Notes: generated by a model not told the origin, from the sequence alone. A DNA stretch of 32,455 nucleotides from Propionibacteriaceae bacterium (GCA_009780915.1 WQZD01000031.1:1-32455); one strand, 5' to 3'; positions 20,259-29,331 are shown, counted from the stretch's first letter. Translations and numbers: made by a program.

Positions 20259-21742
20259 TCTCATCGCAGCTTGTCATCAGCCCATCGATGGTCCGGGAGT
20301 GGGCACGCTCCTTCCGTACCGCGCCGGTGGCCGTCCGCCTTACCGGGCTGACACGCACCCCGACCGAGGTCTTCCTCGCCTGCCGACACGTCAGTCGCCA
20401 TTGCTTCATCCTGGAGAGCATGGAGGACAGCGCAGATTCGGGCCGCTACACCTTCATCGGACTCGACCCGAGTGTGGAGCTCACCTGCAAAGATGGCCTG
20501 CTCACCATACGCGGCCAGGAGGAGGTCACCACCCGAGTCGCGTCCCCGGGCCCGGCCATCTCCTCGCTCCTCGAGGCCCATGCCGGCCCGCGTACCGATC
20601 TGCTCCCTCCCTTCACGGGCGGCTTGGCCGGGTACTTCAGCTTCGACTACGTCCAGTACGCCGAACCGAGCCTGCGCCTCGACGCCGACGACGAGGAGGG
20701 ATTCCGTGACGTCGATCTGATGTACTTCGACACAGTCATCGCCTTCGACCATCTGGCCGACGCGGTGTACCTGATCGTCACCATCCCCCTGGTCGGCCGC
20801 GACGCGTGGGAGGTCGAGTACGACCGTGCCGTGGGCGTCCTGGACGACCTGACCCGCCTGGTCGCCGAGGGCCCGACCGCGACCATGGCGCCCCTGAGGA
20901 CCACCGGCGCCTTCGACTCCCTGTTCACCCCGACCCAGTTCGAGGAGGTCGTCGACCGCGCCAAGGAGCACATCCGCGACGGAGACGTCTTCCAGGTGGT
21001 CGTCTCCAACCGGCTGCGCGCCCCCGCCGAGGGCAGCCTCTTCGAGACGTACCAGCTCCTGAGGCGGACCAACTCCAGCCCGTACATGTTCTACTTCTCC
21101 TCCGACGACCTGGAGATGGCCGGGGCCAGCCCGGAGACCCTGGTCAAGCTCACCGGCGACACCGTGACGACCTTCCCGCTCGCCGGCACCCGTCCGCGCG
21201 GGGCGACCGAGGCGGAGGACGCCCTCCTCGAGGCCGAACTGCTGGCCGACGAGAAGGAACTCGCCGAACACACCATGCTGGTGGACTTGGGACGCAACGA
21301 CATCGGCAAGATCTCCCGCGTGGGCAGCGTCGATGTGGCGACGTGGATGAGCGTCCTACGCTTCTCGCACGTCATGCACATCGGATCGACGGTGACGGGC
21401 ACGACCCGCCCGCGCACCACCGCCATGGACGCCATCGAGGCCGTCCTCCCGGCGGGCACGCTCTCCGGGGCGCCGAAGATCCGCGCCTGCCAGATCCTCA
21501 ACGACCTCGAAGGGGTCAAGCGGGGGGTGTACGGCGGCGCTATCGGCTACATCTCCACGACCGGCGACATGGACACCTGCATCGCCATCCGCCTGGCCTA
21601 CAAAAAGGGCGGGACCGTGTACGTGCGAGCCGGGGCCGGGATCGTGGCCGACTCCGACCCACGACGGGAATACGAGGAGACCATCAACAAGATGAGGGCC
21701 GTGGTCGACGCCCTGACCGATCACGAGAGGAACCCCGCATGA
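20255..21742 (+). CDS. trpE: Anthranilate synthase component I
   Basis: The 495-residue protein converts chorismate, with ammonia delivered by TrpG, to anthranilate, the first step of tryptophan synthesis. The N-terminal domain carries the Trp-feedback element, here ILES (about residue 51-54). The chorismate-binding domain follows (about 225-485) with FQVVVSNRL, ASPETLVKL, FPLAGTRPRG, MLVDLGRNDIG, LPAGTLSGAPK and the C-terminal AGAGIVADSDPRREYEET. The start is the ATG at 20255. GGGAG lies 12 nt away and may be sequestered; an ATG at 20289 is an alternative without better support. It overlaps trpG by 4 nt (ATGA) and opens the trp operon. Confidence 0.96.
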   Translation: MISSQLVISPSMVREWARSFRTAPVAVRLTGLTRTPTEVFLACRHVSRHCFILESMEDSADSGRYTFIGLDPSVELTCKDGLLTIRGQEEVTTRVASPGPAISSLLEAHAGPRTDLLPPFTGGLAGYFSFDYVQYAEPSLRLDADDEEGFRDVDLMYFDTVIAFDHLADAVYLIVTIPLVGRDAWEVEYDRAVGVLDDLTRLVAEGPTATMAPLRTTGAFDSLFTPTQFEEVVDRAKEHIRDGDVFQVVVSNRLRAPAEGSLFETYQLLRRTNSSPYMFYFSSDDLEMAGASPETLVKLTGDTVTTFPLAGTRPRGATEAEDALLEAELLADEKELAEHTMLVDLGRNDIGKISRVGSVDVATWMSVLRFSHVMHIGSTVTGTTRPRTTAMDAIEAVLPAGTLSGAPKIRACQILNDLEGVKRGVYGGAIGYISTTGDMDTCIAIRLAYKKGGTVYVRAGAGIVADSDPRREYEETINKMRAVVDALTDHERNPA

Positions 21743-22305
21743 TCGCGATCATCGACAACTACGACTCCTTCACGTACAACCTCTACCAGATGATCGCCCA
21801 GATCGACCCGGACGTGGAGGTGTTCCGCAACGACGCCCTGACCGTGCCTGGCCTGGCCGCCCTGCGCCCGTCGCACATCGTCTTGTCCCCCGGCCCCGGC
21901 TACCCCGCCCAGGCGGGGATCTGCGTCGACGTGGTCCGCGACCTGGGCGGATCCGTCCCCGTGCTCGGGGTCTGCCTGGGGCATCAGGCCATCTGCGAGG
22001 CGTACGGCGCCCGGATCGTCCACGCGAGGACCCCCATGCACGGCAAGTCCAGCATGGTCGACGTGGAGGAGGACCCCCTCTTCACGGGACTGCCCCGGCG
22101 CGTCCAGGTGGCCCGCTACCACTCCCTCGCCGCCGACGCCGCGTCCATGCCCGCCGACCTCCGCGTGACCGCCGTGGCCGACGACGGCGAGATCCAGGCC
22201 GTCCACCACCGGGACCTGCCCGTCTTCGGAGTCCAGTTCCACCCCGAATCCGTCCTCACCCCGCAGGGAAGCCGGATCCTCGCCAACTTCATCGCCACCC
22301 GGTGA
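21739..22305 (+). CDS. trpG: Anthranilate synthase component II (glutamine amidotransferase)
   Basis: The 188-residue protein is a class I glutamine amidotransferase that supplies ammonia to TrpE. The catalytic triad is visible: Cys79 in LGVCLGHQAI, and His168 and Glu170 in VQFHPES; the N-terminal IDNYDSFTYNL and the oxyanion-loop SPGPGYP motifs are intact. Length fits a stand-alone TrpG/PabA. The ATG at 21739 overlaps the trpE stop, with GAGAGGA 7 nt upstream, giving translational coupling. A PabA-type dual role in folate synthesis is possible, but the context says tryptophan. Confidence 0.96.
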   Translation: MIAIIDNYDSFTYNLYQMIAQIDPDVEVFRNDALTVPGLAALRPSHIVLSPGPGYPAQAGICVDVVRDLGGSVPVLGVCLGHQAICEAYGARIVHARTPMHGKSSMVDVEEDPLFTGLPRRVQVARYHSLAADAASMPADLRVTAVADDGEIQAVHHRDLPVFGVQFHPESVLTPQGSRILANFIATR

Positions 22306-22325
22306 CCCTCGCCACCCGGTGACCC
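22292..22325 (+). repeat. 17-bp tandem duplication across the trpG stop codon
   Basis: TCGCCACCCGGTGACCC occurs twice head to tail (22292-22308 and 22309-22325) without mismatch. The first copy contains the end of trpG and its TGA; the second lies just outside the gene. Confidence 0.9.
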
Positions 22326-22401
22326 ACGCGACCACGCCTGCTCCGCGCCCGTGCCCGGTATCACCTGTCGACATGAACCGTGGTGGCACGATTCACCGCA
22401 C

Positions 22402-22407
22402 TACACT
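22402..22407 (+). promoter_or_regulatory. Possible internal -10 element before trpD
   Basis: CTACACTGG in the 142-bp trpG-trpD gap matches the rpoB -10 region (CTACACTGG). No recognisable -35 lies 16-18 nt upstream. If used, transcription would start near 22414, about 34 nt before trpD. Confidence 0.3.
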
Positions 22408-22447
22408 GGCAAACACCGACAGAGGTGAGACAGACCAAGGAGCTCCC

Positions 22448-23476
22448 GTGCCAGAGCCGATGCGAATTTCCGAAGCCATCCGACGCGCTGTGTCGCGTCA
22501 AGAACTCTCGTACGACCTGGCTGAGGACGTGATGGACGAGATCATGAACGGATCGGCCACCCAGATCCAGATGGCCGCGTACCTGACGGCGATGAGCCTG
22601 AAGGGCGAGACGATCACCGAGATCACCGCGTCGGCCGCCGGGATGCGCAAACACTGCGTGCGCCTGCTCAACCAGATGCCTGTGTTGGAGATCGTCGGCA
22701 CCGGGGGCGACCACTCCAACTCCTTCAACATCTCCACCACCTCGGCCCTCGTGGTCTCCGCCGCCGGCATCCCGGTGGCCAAGCACGGCAATCGGGCGGC
22801 CTCGTCGCGCTCCGGGGCGGCCGACGTCCTCGAAGCCCTCGGCGTGAAGATCGACATCCCGCCGCAGAGGAGCCTGGACATCCTCAACAGCATCGGCCTG
22901 TGTTTCCTGTACGCCCAGAACTACCACCTGGCCATGAAGTACGTCGCCCCGGTTCGCCGCGAGCTGGGGATCCGCACGATCTTCAACATCCTCGGCCCCC
23001 TGGTCAACCCGGCCGGGGCGAGCATGGAACTGCTGGGGGTGTACGACGAGGACCTCGTGGAGCCCCTGGCGAGAGTGCTGCACAACCTCGGGGTCGACCA
23101 CGCCCTGGTCGTGTACGGGCTCGACGGGTTGGACGAGATCTCCATGAGCTCCCCCACCACCGTGTGCGAACTGCGGGACGGGGACTTCCACGTCTACACG
23201 CTCGATCCGCGCCACCACGGCTTCCAGCTGTGCCAGAAATCCGACCTCGTGGGCGGCGATCCGCAGCACAACGCGGCCATCACCCGCTCGATCCTGGGCG
23301 GCGGGCAAGGGCCGAAGACCGACGCCGTCCTCATGAACTCGGCCGCCGCGATCTACCTGGCCCGCGACGACCTGAGCATGGACGACGCCGTGGAGATCGC
23401 CCGTGACACCTTGTCCTCCGGCAAGGCCCTGGCCCAGCTCGACCAGTTCATCGCCTTGTCGAACACCGACCTGTGA
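22448..23476 (+). CDS. trpD: Anthranilate phosphoribosyltransferase
   Basis: The enzyme joins anthranilate to PRPP. The 342-residue length from the GTG at 22448 is normal; AAGGAG lies 5 nt before it, and the open frame upstream to 22319 has no such signal. The family motifs are visible: an N-terminal helical bundle ([16 protein letters not shown]), the PRPP loop [36 protein letters not shown], and [11 protein letters not shown]. It follows trpG after an unusually wide gap for this operon, which may hold an internal promoter. It precedes the fused gene by 11 nt. Confidence 0.97.
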   Translation: MPEPMRISEAIRRAVSRQELSYDLAEDVMDEIMNGSATQIQMAAYLTAMSLKGETITEITASAAGMRKHCVRLLNQMPVLEIVGTGGDHSNSFNISTTSALVVSAAGIPVAKHGNRAASSRSGAADVLEALGVKIDIPPQRSLDILNSIGLCFLYAQNYHLAMKYVAPVRRELGIRTIFNILGPLVNPAGASMELLGVYDEDLVEPLARVLHNLGVDHALVVYGLDGLDEISMSSPTTVCELRDGDFHVYTLDPRHHGFQLCQKSDLVGGDPQHNAAITRSILGGGQGPKTDAVLMNSAAAIYLARDDLSMDDAVEIARDTLSSGKALAQLDQFIALSNTDL

Positions 23477-23487
23477 AGGAGGAGGAG

Positions 23488-26163
23488 ATGACAATCCTCG
23501 ACATCCTGGCGGCCGACGCGAGAGCGCGCGTGGACGCCGACTCCGCCAGCGTCTCCCTGGCGCAGATGCGGGCACAGGCGCGTGATCTTCCCACCCTGAT
23601 CGGCCATCCCTTCGAGAGGGCGGTGGGCGCCCCGGGACTGAGTTTCATCTGCGAGGTCAAGAAAGCGTCCCCGTCGAGAGGGGTGATCTCGTCGGACTAC
23701 CCGTACCTCGACATCGCGGTCGACTACGAGGTGGGCGGAGCAGCCGCCATCTCCGTCCTGACCGAACCCGGGCACTTCCTGGGCTCGGACTCCCACCTGC
23801 GGGCCATCGCGGACCGCGTCACCGTGCCCGTGTTGCGCAAGGACTTCACGGTCGACGAGTACCAGATCTACCAGGCCCGCACCCTGGGCGCGTCGGCCGT
23901 GCTGCTCATCTGCTCGCTGCTGTCCGACACCCAGTTGTCGGAGTACATGGAACTGGCGCAGAGCCTGGGCATGTGCGTCCTCACGGAGACCCACGACGAG
24001 GCGGACATCGAGCGGGCGCTGACGGCGGGGGCTCGCATCATCGGGGTGAACACTCGCAATCTGCACGACTTCTCCGTGGACCCCACGACGGGGACCAGCA
24101 TGCGCCACCTCGTGCCCGCGGACCGGTTGTTCGTGTGGGAGTCGGGTGTGAGGTCCCACGAGGACATCGCCGACGTCGTCCGGGCGGGCGCCGACGCCGT
24201 CCTGATGGGCGAGGCTCTGATGAAGGTCCCCAACCGGGCGGCCCTGCTCCAGAAGCTGCGCAGGACGGCGCGCCACGTCCAGATCGAGGACCGTCACACG
24301 TCGAGCGACGCTCCTGACGTGCCACCCGTGCGGGGCACGCGGGGGCCCGGGGTCAAGATCTGCGGGATCACCCGCCACGAGGACGCCGAGGCCCTGAACC
24401 AGTCGCTGCCCCAGTACGCCGGGTTCGTCTTCCATCCCGCCAGCCGACGCCACGTCGACCTGGAGACGGCCCTGGACCTGCGGTCCCTCCTGGACCCACG
24501 CATCCTCACGGTCGGCGTCTTCCAAGACGCCCCCGTCGCCGACGTGGTGGAAGCCGTGGAAGCCAGCGCGGTCTCCATGGCCCAACTGCACGGTGCGGCG
24601 GACGGCGAGTACGTGCTGGCCTTGCGTGCCGCCGCCCCCCACACTCCCATCATCAAAGCCGTGGCCGCCCTCGACGCCGGGTCCATCGTGGACGCCGCCG
24701 GCGTGGGTGCGGACTACCTCCTCGTGGACTCCGCGTCCCCCGGTTCCGGGGAGGGTTTCGACTGGGCGTGGCTGGAGGAGGCACGCCTGCTGACCGACCT
24801 TCCCCCGATCTTCTTGGCGGGCGGGCTCACCCCCGACACGGTGGGCGAGGCCTGCCGCCTGGGAGTCCACGCGGTGGACGTCAGCAGCGGCGTGGAGTCC
24901 GACGGGCTCAAGGACCCCGCCAAGATCGCGGCCTTCATCGCCGCCGCCCGCGGCGAGACACGCCAGGAACGCAAGCCGAGTCCGGGGCGGTTCGGAGTCC
25001 ACGGGGGCCAGTACGTCCCCGAGACCCTCATGCACGCGGTCCACGCCCTCGACGAGGCGTACACCCACTACAAGGACGACCCGGACTTCCGGGCGGACCT
25101 CGACACGCTCCTGCGCGAGTACGCCGGGCGTCCGTCCCTGCTGTCGCTCGCGGCCAACATGACCGCCGATCTGGGCGGCGCCAAGGTCTACCTCAAGCGT
25201 GAAGACCTCAACCACACGGGGTCGCACAAGATCAACAACGTCCTCGGGCAATGCCTGCTGGCCCTACGCATGGGCAAGACTCGCGTGATCGCCGAGACCG
25301 GCGCCGGGCAGCACGGGGTGGCCACCGCCACCGCGGCCGCCCTCCTCGGGCTTCAGTGCGAGATCTTCATGGGGCTGGAGGACACCCGTCGCCAGGCCCT
25401 GAACGTCTACCGCATGGAGTTGCTGGGCGCGACCGTGCATCCGGTGACCTCGGGCACGCAGACCTTGAAGGACGCCGTCAACGAGACCATGCGGGAATGG
25501 ACCACCCGCCCCGACGACACGCACTACGTGCTGGGATCGGTCATGGGACCCCACCCCTTCCCCACGATGGTCCGCGACTTCCAATGCGTCATCGGACGCG
25601 AGGCGCGTGCGCAGATCCTCGCCGCCGAGGGGAAGCTCCCAGCGGCGGTCGTGGCCTGCGTGGGCGGGGGCAGCAACGCGATCGGCATCTTCCATCCCTT
25701 CCTCGCCGACGAGTCGGTGGCCCTCATCGGCTGCGAGGCGGCCGGGCTCGGGGCGGACACGCCGCGCACGGCGGCGACCCTCACCACCGGGTCGCTGGGG
25801 ATCTTCCACGGCATGAAGTCGTACTTCTGCCAAGACGAGGTCGGCCAGATCGCGCCGGTGTACTCGATCTCGGCGGGCCTGGACTATCCGGGCGTGGGGC
25901 CCGAGCACGCCTGGCTGCACGACACCGGGCGGGCGACCTACGTCCCCGTCACCGACGCCGAGGCGGTCGACGCGTTCGAGTACTTGGCCCGCACCGAGGG
26001 GATCATCTGCGCCATCGAGTCCGCGCACGCCCTGGCCCATGCCCGCCGGATCGTGCCCGCGATGAGTCCCGACGACTCGGTGATCGTGTGCCTGTCGGGA
26101 CGCGGCGACAAAGACGTGGCGGCCATCGCCGCCTACCGAGGCCGACAGGTGGAGGAGGACTGA
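23488..26163 (+). CDS. Trifunctional TrpC-TrpF-TrpB fusion: indole-3-glycerol phosphate synthase, PRA isomerase, tryptophan synthase beta
   Basis: One uninterrupted 891-residue frame holds three complete enzymes. Residues 1-265 are TrpC ([12 protein letters not shown] with Lys58, LRKDF with Lys118, GVNTRNL with Asn188, WESGV with Glu218). A linker of about 20 residues follows. Residues 288-490 are TrpF (KICGIT with Cys292, LLVDS with Asp414, FLAGGLTP). Residues 498-891 are TrpB ([13 protein letters not shown], the PLP lysine Lys581 in [27 protein letters not shown]). Together they isomerise PRA, form indole-glycerol phosphate and make tryptophan with TrpA. The start is the ATG at 23488 behind GGAGG; a GTG at 23473 lies before the Shine-Dalgarno. 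All catalytic residues I can check are present, so each domain should be active. Bifunctional TrpC-TrpF is well known; the triple form is rarer. Confidence 0.96.
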   Translation: MTILDILAADARARVDADSASVSLAQMRAQARDLPTLIGHPFERAVGAPGLSFICEVKKASPSRGVISSDYPYLDIAVDYEVGGAAAISVLTEPGHFLGSDSHLRAIADRVTVPVLRKDFTVDEYQIYQARTLGASAVLLICSLLSDTQLSEYMELAQSLGMCVLTETHDEADIERALTAGARIIGVNTRNLHDFSVDPTTGTSMRHLVPADRLFVWESGVRSHEDIADVVRAGADAVLMGEALMKVPNRAALLQKLRRTARHVQIEDRHTSSDAPDVPPVRGTRGPGVKICGITRHEDAEALNQSLPQYAGFVFHPASRRHVDLETALDLRSLLDPRILTVGVFQDAPVADVVEAVEASAVSMAQLHGAADGEYVLALRAAAPHTPIIKAVAALDAGSIVDAAGVGADYLLVDSASPGSGEGFDWAWLEEARLLTDLPPIFLAGGLTPDTVGEACRLGVHAVDVSSGVESDGLKDPAKIAAFIAAARGETRQERKPSPGRFGVHGGQYVPETLMHAVHALDEAYTHYKDDPDFRADLDTLLREYAGRPSLLSLAANMTADLGGAKVYLKREDLNHTGSHKINNVLGQCLLALRMGKTRVIAETGAGQHGVATATAAALLGLQCEIFMGLEDTRRQALNVYRMELLGATVHPVTSGTQTLKDAVNETMREWTTRPDDTHYVLGSVMGPHPFPTMVRDFQCVIGREARAQILAAEGKLPAAVVACVGGGSNAIGIFHPFLADESVALIGCEAAGLGADTPRTAATLTTGSLGIFHGMKSYFCQDEVGQIAPVYSISAGLDYPGVGPEHAWLHDTGRATYVPVTDAEAVDAFEYLARTEGIICAIESAHALAHARRIVPAMSPDDSVIVCLSGRGDKDVAAIAAYRGRQVEED

Positions 26164-26165
26164 CC

Positions 26166-26978
26166 ATGAACAACCGGTTGCGTGACGCATTCGACTCCCC
26201 GGGCTTCATCGCCTTCCTGACCGGCGGAGATCCCACGATCGAGGACACCCGCCGCTTCATCGGGGTCCTGGCCCGAGCCGGGGCGAGCCTGGTCGAGATC
26301 GGGATCCCCTTCTCGGACCCCATCGCCGAGGGGCCCGTGATCGAGCAGGCCAGCGCCCGCGCCCTCGACGCCGGAGCGACGCCGGAGAAGATCTTCGGCC
26401 TCGTGGACCTCCTGCGCACCGAGGACCACGTGAGCATCCCCCTCGCCCTGATGACCTATCTCAACCCCGTCCATCACTACGGCTACGCCGCGTTCTTCGC
26501 CCGTGCCGCACAGGTCGGCGTCGACGCGATCATCATCCCCGACCTGCCGTGGGAAGAGCAGGGGGAGGTACGTGACGTGGCGACCCGTTTCGGCGTGGCG
26601 CTGATCTCGATGATCGCGCCCACCTCGGCCACGCGCGTGCGCCAGATCGCCCGCGAGGCCACAGGGTTCATCTACCTGGTCAGTTCGTTGGGAGTCACCG
26701 GGGTCCGCTCGTCGATCACCACCGACATCGCCTCGATCGTCGCCGAGATCCGGGCTGCGACCGACGTCCCCGTGGCGGTCGGCTTCGGCATCTCGACCCC
26801 CGAGCAGGCCCGTGAGATGGCGGCCCTCGCGGACGGGGTGATCGTGGGCAGCGCCATCGTCTCGCTGATCGCCAGCCACGGCGCCCAGGCAGACCAGGCC
26901 ATCGACGACTATGCGCGTCTCATGGTCGCCGCCGTGAACGAGGCGGCGCCATCCCATCGGCCGGGGACTCGCCCCTAG
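26166..26978 (+). CDS. trpA: Tryptophan synthase alpha subunit
   Basis: The 270-residue TIM barrel splits indole-glycerol phosphate and passes indole to the TrpB domain encoded just upstream. Motifs present: FLTGGDPT, EIGIPFSDP with the catalytic Glu44 (Glu49 of E. coli), IIIPDLPWEEQ, YLVSSLGVTG and VGFGIS. The second catalytic acid is Glu55 in AEGP where E. coli has Asp60 in ADGP. This AEGP form, together with VTGVRSSI and the EKIFGLV helix, resembles a TrpA subgroup I associate with Firmicutes and some Actinobacteria. The ATG at 26166 follows the fused gene after 2 nt and uses its terminal GGAGGAGGA as ribosome-binding site. It ends the operon, sharing a CTAG with the convergent neighbour. 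Confidence 0.96.
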   Translation: MNNRLRDAFDSPGFIAFLTGGDPTIEDTRRFIGVLARAGASLVEIGIPFSDPIAEGPVIEQASARALDAGATPEKIFGLVDLLRTEDHVSIPLALMTYLNPVHHYGYAAFFARAAQVGVDAIIIPDLPWEEQGEVRDVATRFGVALISMIAPTSATRVRQIAREATGFIYLVSSLGVTGVRSSITTDIASIVAEIRAATDVPVAVGFGISTPEQAREMAALADGVIVGSAIVSLIASHGAQADQAIDDYARLMVAAVNEAAPSHRPGTRP

Positions 26979-27406
26979 GCCGAATAGCGCAGCAGCACCT
27001 CGCCGTCGGACGCCGTCAGAACCAGGTCGGCGCCGTCGGTGCGCCAGTTGGTCGCCGTGGAGAGCAGATGCAGGTAGATGTCTTCGGCGTCCATGGTGTC
27101 CAGGCAGAAGATCTGCGTGGTCGCCACCACACCGACATGGAATTCCGTGTCCCCCATCGTCACCGGTCCGGTGTAGCGATTGCAGGACGAGGTGCCCGAC
27201 ACCCGGGACTGGTCGATCTGCAGAGTGATGGGTCGGTCGGGCAGGGGTGACGAATCGCTCCACGTCGTGAGGATCCACGTCGATCCTTGCACGTCTGCCG
27301 AATGCTGGGTCTGGGACACCGAGCCGCCCGTCGCCGCCATCACACCGGCCAGGAACAGGCTGACGATAGCACCAGCCACGATTCCGATCATCGATGCTTT
27401 CTTCAT
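26975..27406 (-). CDS. Secreted META/HslJ-domain protein
   Basis: The 143-residue protein has a Sec signal or N-terminal anchor (Met-Lys-Lys, then hydrophobic 7-25) and a single META domain (about 42-142). The domain's hallmark Cys-containing motif is SSCNRYTG (about 73-80), followed by a second Cys at 101 in TTQIFCLDTM and the terminal strands DLVLTASDGEVLLRY. META proteins, such as HslJ, are small periplasmic or lipid-linked proteins of uncertain function, sometimes tied to stress or resistance; no lipobox is seen here. It is convergent with trpA: both TAG stops lie in one CTAG, giving a 4-bp overlap. Confidence 0.8.
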   Translation of the reverse strand: MKKASMIGIVAGAIVSLFLAGVMAATGGSVSQTQHSADVQGSTWILTTWSDSSPLPDRPITLQIDQSRVSGTSSCNRYTGPVTMGDTEFHVGVVATTQIFCLDTMDAEDIYLHLLSTATNWRTDGADLVLTASDGEVLLRYSA

Positions 27407-27490
27407 CTCACCATCATCTCCTCATGTCGTATCCATGCGCACATGTCCACGCGCCCTCGTCCATGATCGCCGCTCGCTGAGAGCAGCGGC

Positions 27491-27512
27491 GCGTCTCGTC
27501 TACACTATAGGG
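27491..27512 (+). promoter_or_regulatory. Possible promoter region between the divergent META and ThuA genes
   Basis: CTACACTATAGGGGGG at 27500-27515 contains TACACT on the plus strand and TATAGT on the minus strand, so it may serve one or both divergent genes. No clear -35 is present for either direction. Confidence 0.35.
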
Positions 27513-27543
27513 GGGATTCGGCCAATGCGCATTAAGGAGGATC

Positions 27544-28218
27544 ATGCCAGCCGCGATCATTCTGTCCGGGACGGGCAGGTACGCCGACCCCTGGCACGAT
27601 TTCGCGCTCACGTCCGCAGCCCTGGAGACCGTGGCTCGCGAGGCGGGTTGGCAGGTGAGCATCACCGAGGACATCGACGCCACTTTGGCCCTGGGGCTGG
27701 ACGGCGTCGACCTGCTGATCGTCAACGCCGGGAACCCCGGGACGACCCCGCCCGAGGATCCCGCCCTGATCGATCGCGGACGAGCCAACCTGGCGGCGGC
27801 CTTCAAGCGAGGGATCTCCGTGCTGGGCGCCCACACGGCGGCGACCAGTCTGCGCGACTACCCCCAGTACCGAACGGTGCTGGGCGGGGAGTGGGTCCCG
27901 GGCCACTCCTGGCATCCGCCGTTCTGCGAGATCCATGTGCGTCCCCTGCACGACCTGATTGTGGAAGGGTTGAGCGATTTCACCGTGCAGGACGAGAGGT
28001 ACACCGACCTGGTGCTCGATCCCGGCGTCGAGCCGCTGGCCTCCACCCGCGACGAGGACCGTCGACACATCCTGGCATGGGCGAACGAGGCGGGCCCGAC
28101 CCGTGTCGTCTACTCCGCCCTGGGCCATGACGGGCGGGCGTACGAGTCCCCTGGGTACCGCTCCTTCCTGCGCCGCGTCCTGATCTGGCTGCTGCCTCGG
28201 CCCGTCTTCCACGACTGA
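27544..28218 (+). CDS. ThuA-like domain protein
   Basis: The 224-residue protein is a stand-alone ThuA-like domain, a fold related to class I glutamine amidotransferases and seen in trehalose-utilisation and sugar-metabolism proteins. Supporting features are the N-terminal strand AAIILSGTG, LLIVNAGNPG, SVLGAHTAATSLRDYPQ with YRTVLGGEWVPGHSWHPP, and the C-terminal RVVYSALGHDGRAYESPGYR ... LIWLL. No catalytic Cys-His-Glu triad is evident. A strong AAGGAGG lies 4 nt before the ATG at 27544. Its neighbours do not point to a sugar pathway, so the substrate is unknown. Confidence 0.8.
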   Translation: MPAAIILSGTGRYADPWHDFALTSAALETVAREAGWQVSITEDIDATLALGLDGVDLLIVNAGNPGTTPPEDPALIDRGRANLAAAFKRGISVLGAHTAATSLRDYPQYRTVLGGEWVPGHSWHPPFCEIHVRPLHDLIVEGLSDFTVQDERYTDLVLDPGVEPLASTRDEDRRHILAWANEAGPTRVVYSALGHDGRAYESPGYRSFLRRVLIWLLPRPVFHD

Positions 28219-28271
28219 GCCAGGACCGGCGCTGCCCCTGCTCATGGGGAATGAGTGGTACAAATTGAGGT

Positions 28272-28826
28272 ATGAACTCTACTGAAACTCTCGACGTCAT
28301 CGCCCGTCGCTACGCCTGCCGGTCCTTCCTCGACACCCCCGTGCCGCCCGAACAGCTTCGCCTGGTCGCCGAGGCGGGCGTGAAAGCGCCCAGCGCCCTC
28401 AACCGTCAGCCGTGGCGCCTGGTCGTCGTCAGCGACCGCTCGACGCTGACACGGATCGACCAGGTCGGCATGGCCCGGCTGAAGGACGCCGACCCCGAGG
28501 GCTTCGCCCGCGTCCAGTCCCGGGGAGGACTGCTCCTGTACAACGCCCCCGCCGTCGTCCTCATCGCGTCGGAGCCCCTCGACACCCCGTGGCCCGTCGC
28601 CATGGACGCCGGGATCGTGGCCTCCCATGTGGCGCTGGCCGCCACGTCGCTGGGACTGGACACCTGTGTGGCCGCCATGCCCGGCCTGGCCTTCGAGGAC
28701 CCCGAGCTTCGTGCGCAGTACATGCCCGAAGGCTTCGATTTCGCCATCGCCGTCCTCATGGGGTACGCTGCCACTCCCGGTAGGACCCCCCATGAGCCCG
28801 ACGTGACGAAGATCCGGTACGTGTGA
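28272..28826 (+). CDS. Nitroreductase-family flavoprotein
   Basis: The 184-residue protein has the nitroreductase fold signature: ARRYACRSFLDTPVPPEQL at the N-terminus (FMN phosphate-binding Arg residues), then APSALNRQPWRLVVV, and the central AMDAGIVASHVALAATSLGLDTC helix that shapes the FMN/dimer interface. Members reduce nitro compounds, quinones or enones with NAD(P)H as FMN dimers; this substrate cannot be told. GAGG lies 1-2 nt before the ATG at 28272, an unusually tight spacing. It is a single-gene unit, followed by a small GGCCC/GGGCC hairpin (28840-28853). Confidence 0.9.
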   Translation: MNSTETLDVIARRYACRSFLDTPVPPEQLRLVAEAGVKAPSALNRQPWRLVVVSDRSTLTRIDQVGMARLKDADPEGFARVQSRGGLLLYNAPAVVLIASEPLDTPWPVAMDAGIVASHVALAATSLGLDTCVAAMPGLAFEDPELRAQYMPEGFDFAIAVLMGYAATPGRTPHEPDVTKIRYV

Positions 28827-28874
28827 GGCTGACGAGCCCGGCCCTTTCGGGCCTGACGAGCTGAGCCGTGTGAT

Positions 28875-28903
28875 TTGGGTGGGACCTGATTGCCTGGTAC
28901 AGT
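28875..28903 (+). promoter_or_regulatory. rpsT promoter
   Basis: TTGGGT (28875-28880), a 17-nt spacer and TACAGT (28898-28903) form a near-consensus promoter, with transcription predicted near 28910 and a leader of about 42 nt. Confidence 0.7.
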
Positions 28904-28951
28904 TATCCCTTGCGTGTACGCGCGTCCAGTCGAATGAAGAGGAAGAGCCCC

Positions 28952-29212
28952 GTGGCAAACATCAAGTCGCAGATGAAGCGGATCAAGACCAATGAGATCT
29001 CCCGTCAGCGCAACAAGGCAGTCAAGTCGCAACTGCGGACCGAGATCCGCAAGGTGCGCGAGGCCGTTGCCGCTGGTGATTCCGACAAGGCGTCGCAGCT
29101 CGCTCGCGTGGCGTGCCGCAGCCTCGACAAGGCCGCCAGCAAGGGCGTCATCCACGCCAACAACGCGGCCAACCGCAAGTCAGCCGTCGCCAAGGCCGCT
29201 GCCGCGGTCTGA
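28952..29212 (+). CDS. rpsT: 30S ribosomal protein S20
   Basis: The 86-residue basic, helical protein begins at the GTG at 28952 ([20 protein letters not shown]) with GAGGAAG 8 nt upstream; the frame extends further to 28910 but lacks a signal there and would begin at the predicted transcription start. The sequence shows the S20 pattern of Lys/Arg/Ala-rich helices, ending [21 protein letters not shown]20 binds 16S rRNA early in 30S assembly. It is monocistronic with its own promoter and terminator. Confidence 0.97.
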   Translation: MANIKSQMKRIKTNEISRQRNKAVKSQLRTEIRKVREAVAAGDSDKASQLARVACRSLDKAASKGVIHANNAANRKSAVAKAAAAV

Positions 29213-29233
29213 GACCTCAGCTTAACGAAGAAG

Positions 29234-29257
29234 CGCCCCCACTGTGGGGCGTTTTTT
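29234..29257 (+). terminator. rpsT intrinsic terminator
   Basis: CGCCCC / GGGGCG pairs around a 6-nt loop and is followed directly by six T (29252-29257), 21 nt after the rpsT stop. It may also act for the convergent hydrolase gene. Confidence 0.9.
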
Positions 29258-29331
29258 CATGCCCGGAATGAGCATTGGCCCACCTTTGTTGCAGCTGGGC
29301 CTCGTGGGCTCGCGTGCTGGGCCTCATCGGG

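Noticed and set aside
20806-22305. A 499-codon frame that could make TrpG an extended fusion
   Set aside because: The part before 21739 is out of frame with trpE and low-complexity Arg/Pro-rich. TrpG has its own ATG and Shine-Dalgarno and normal length.
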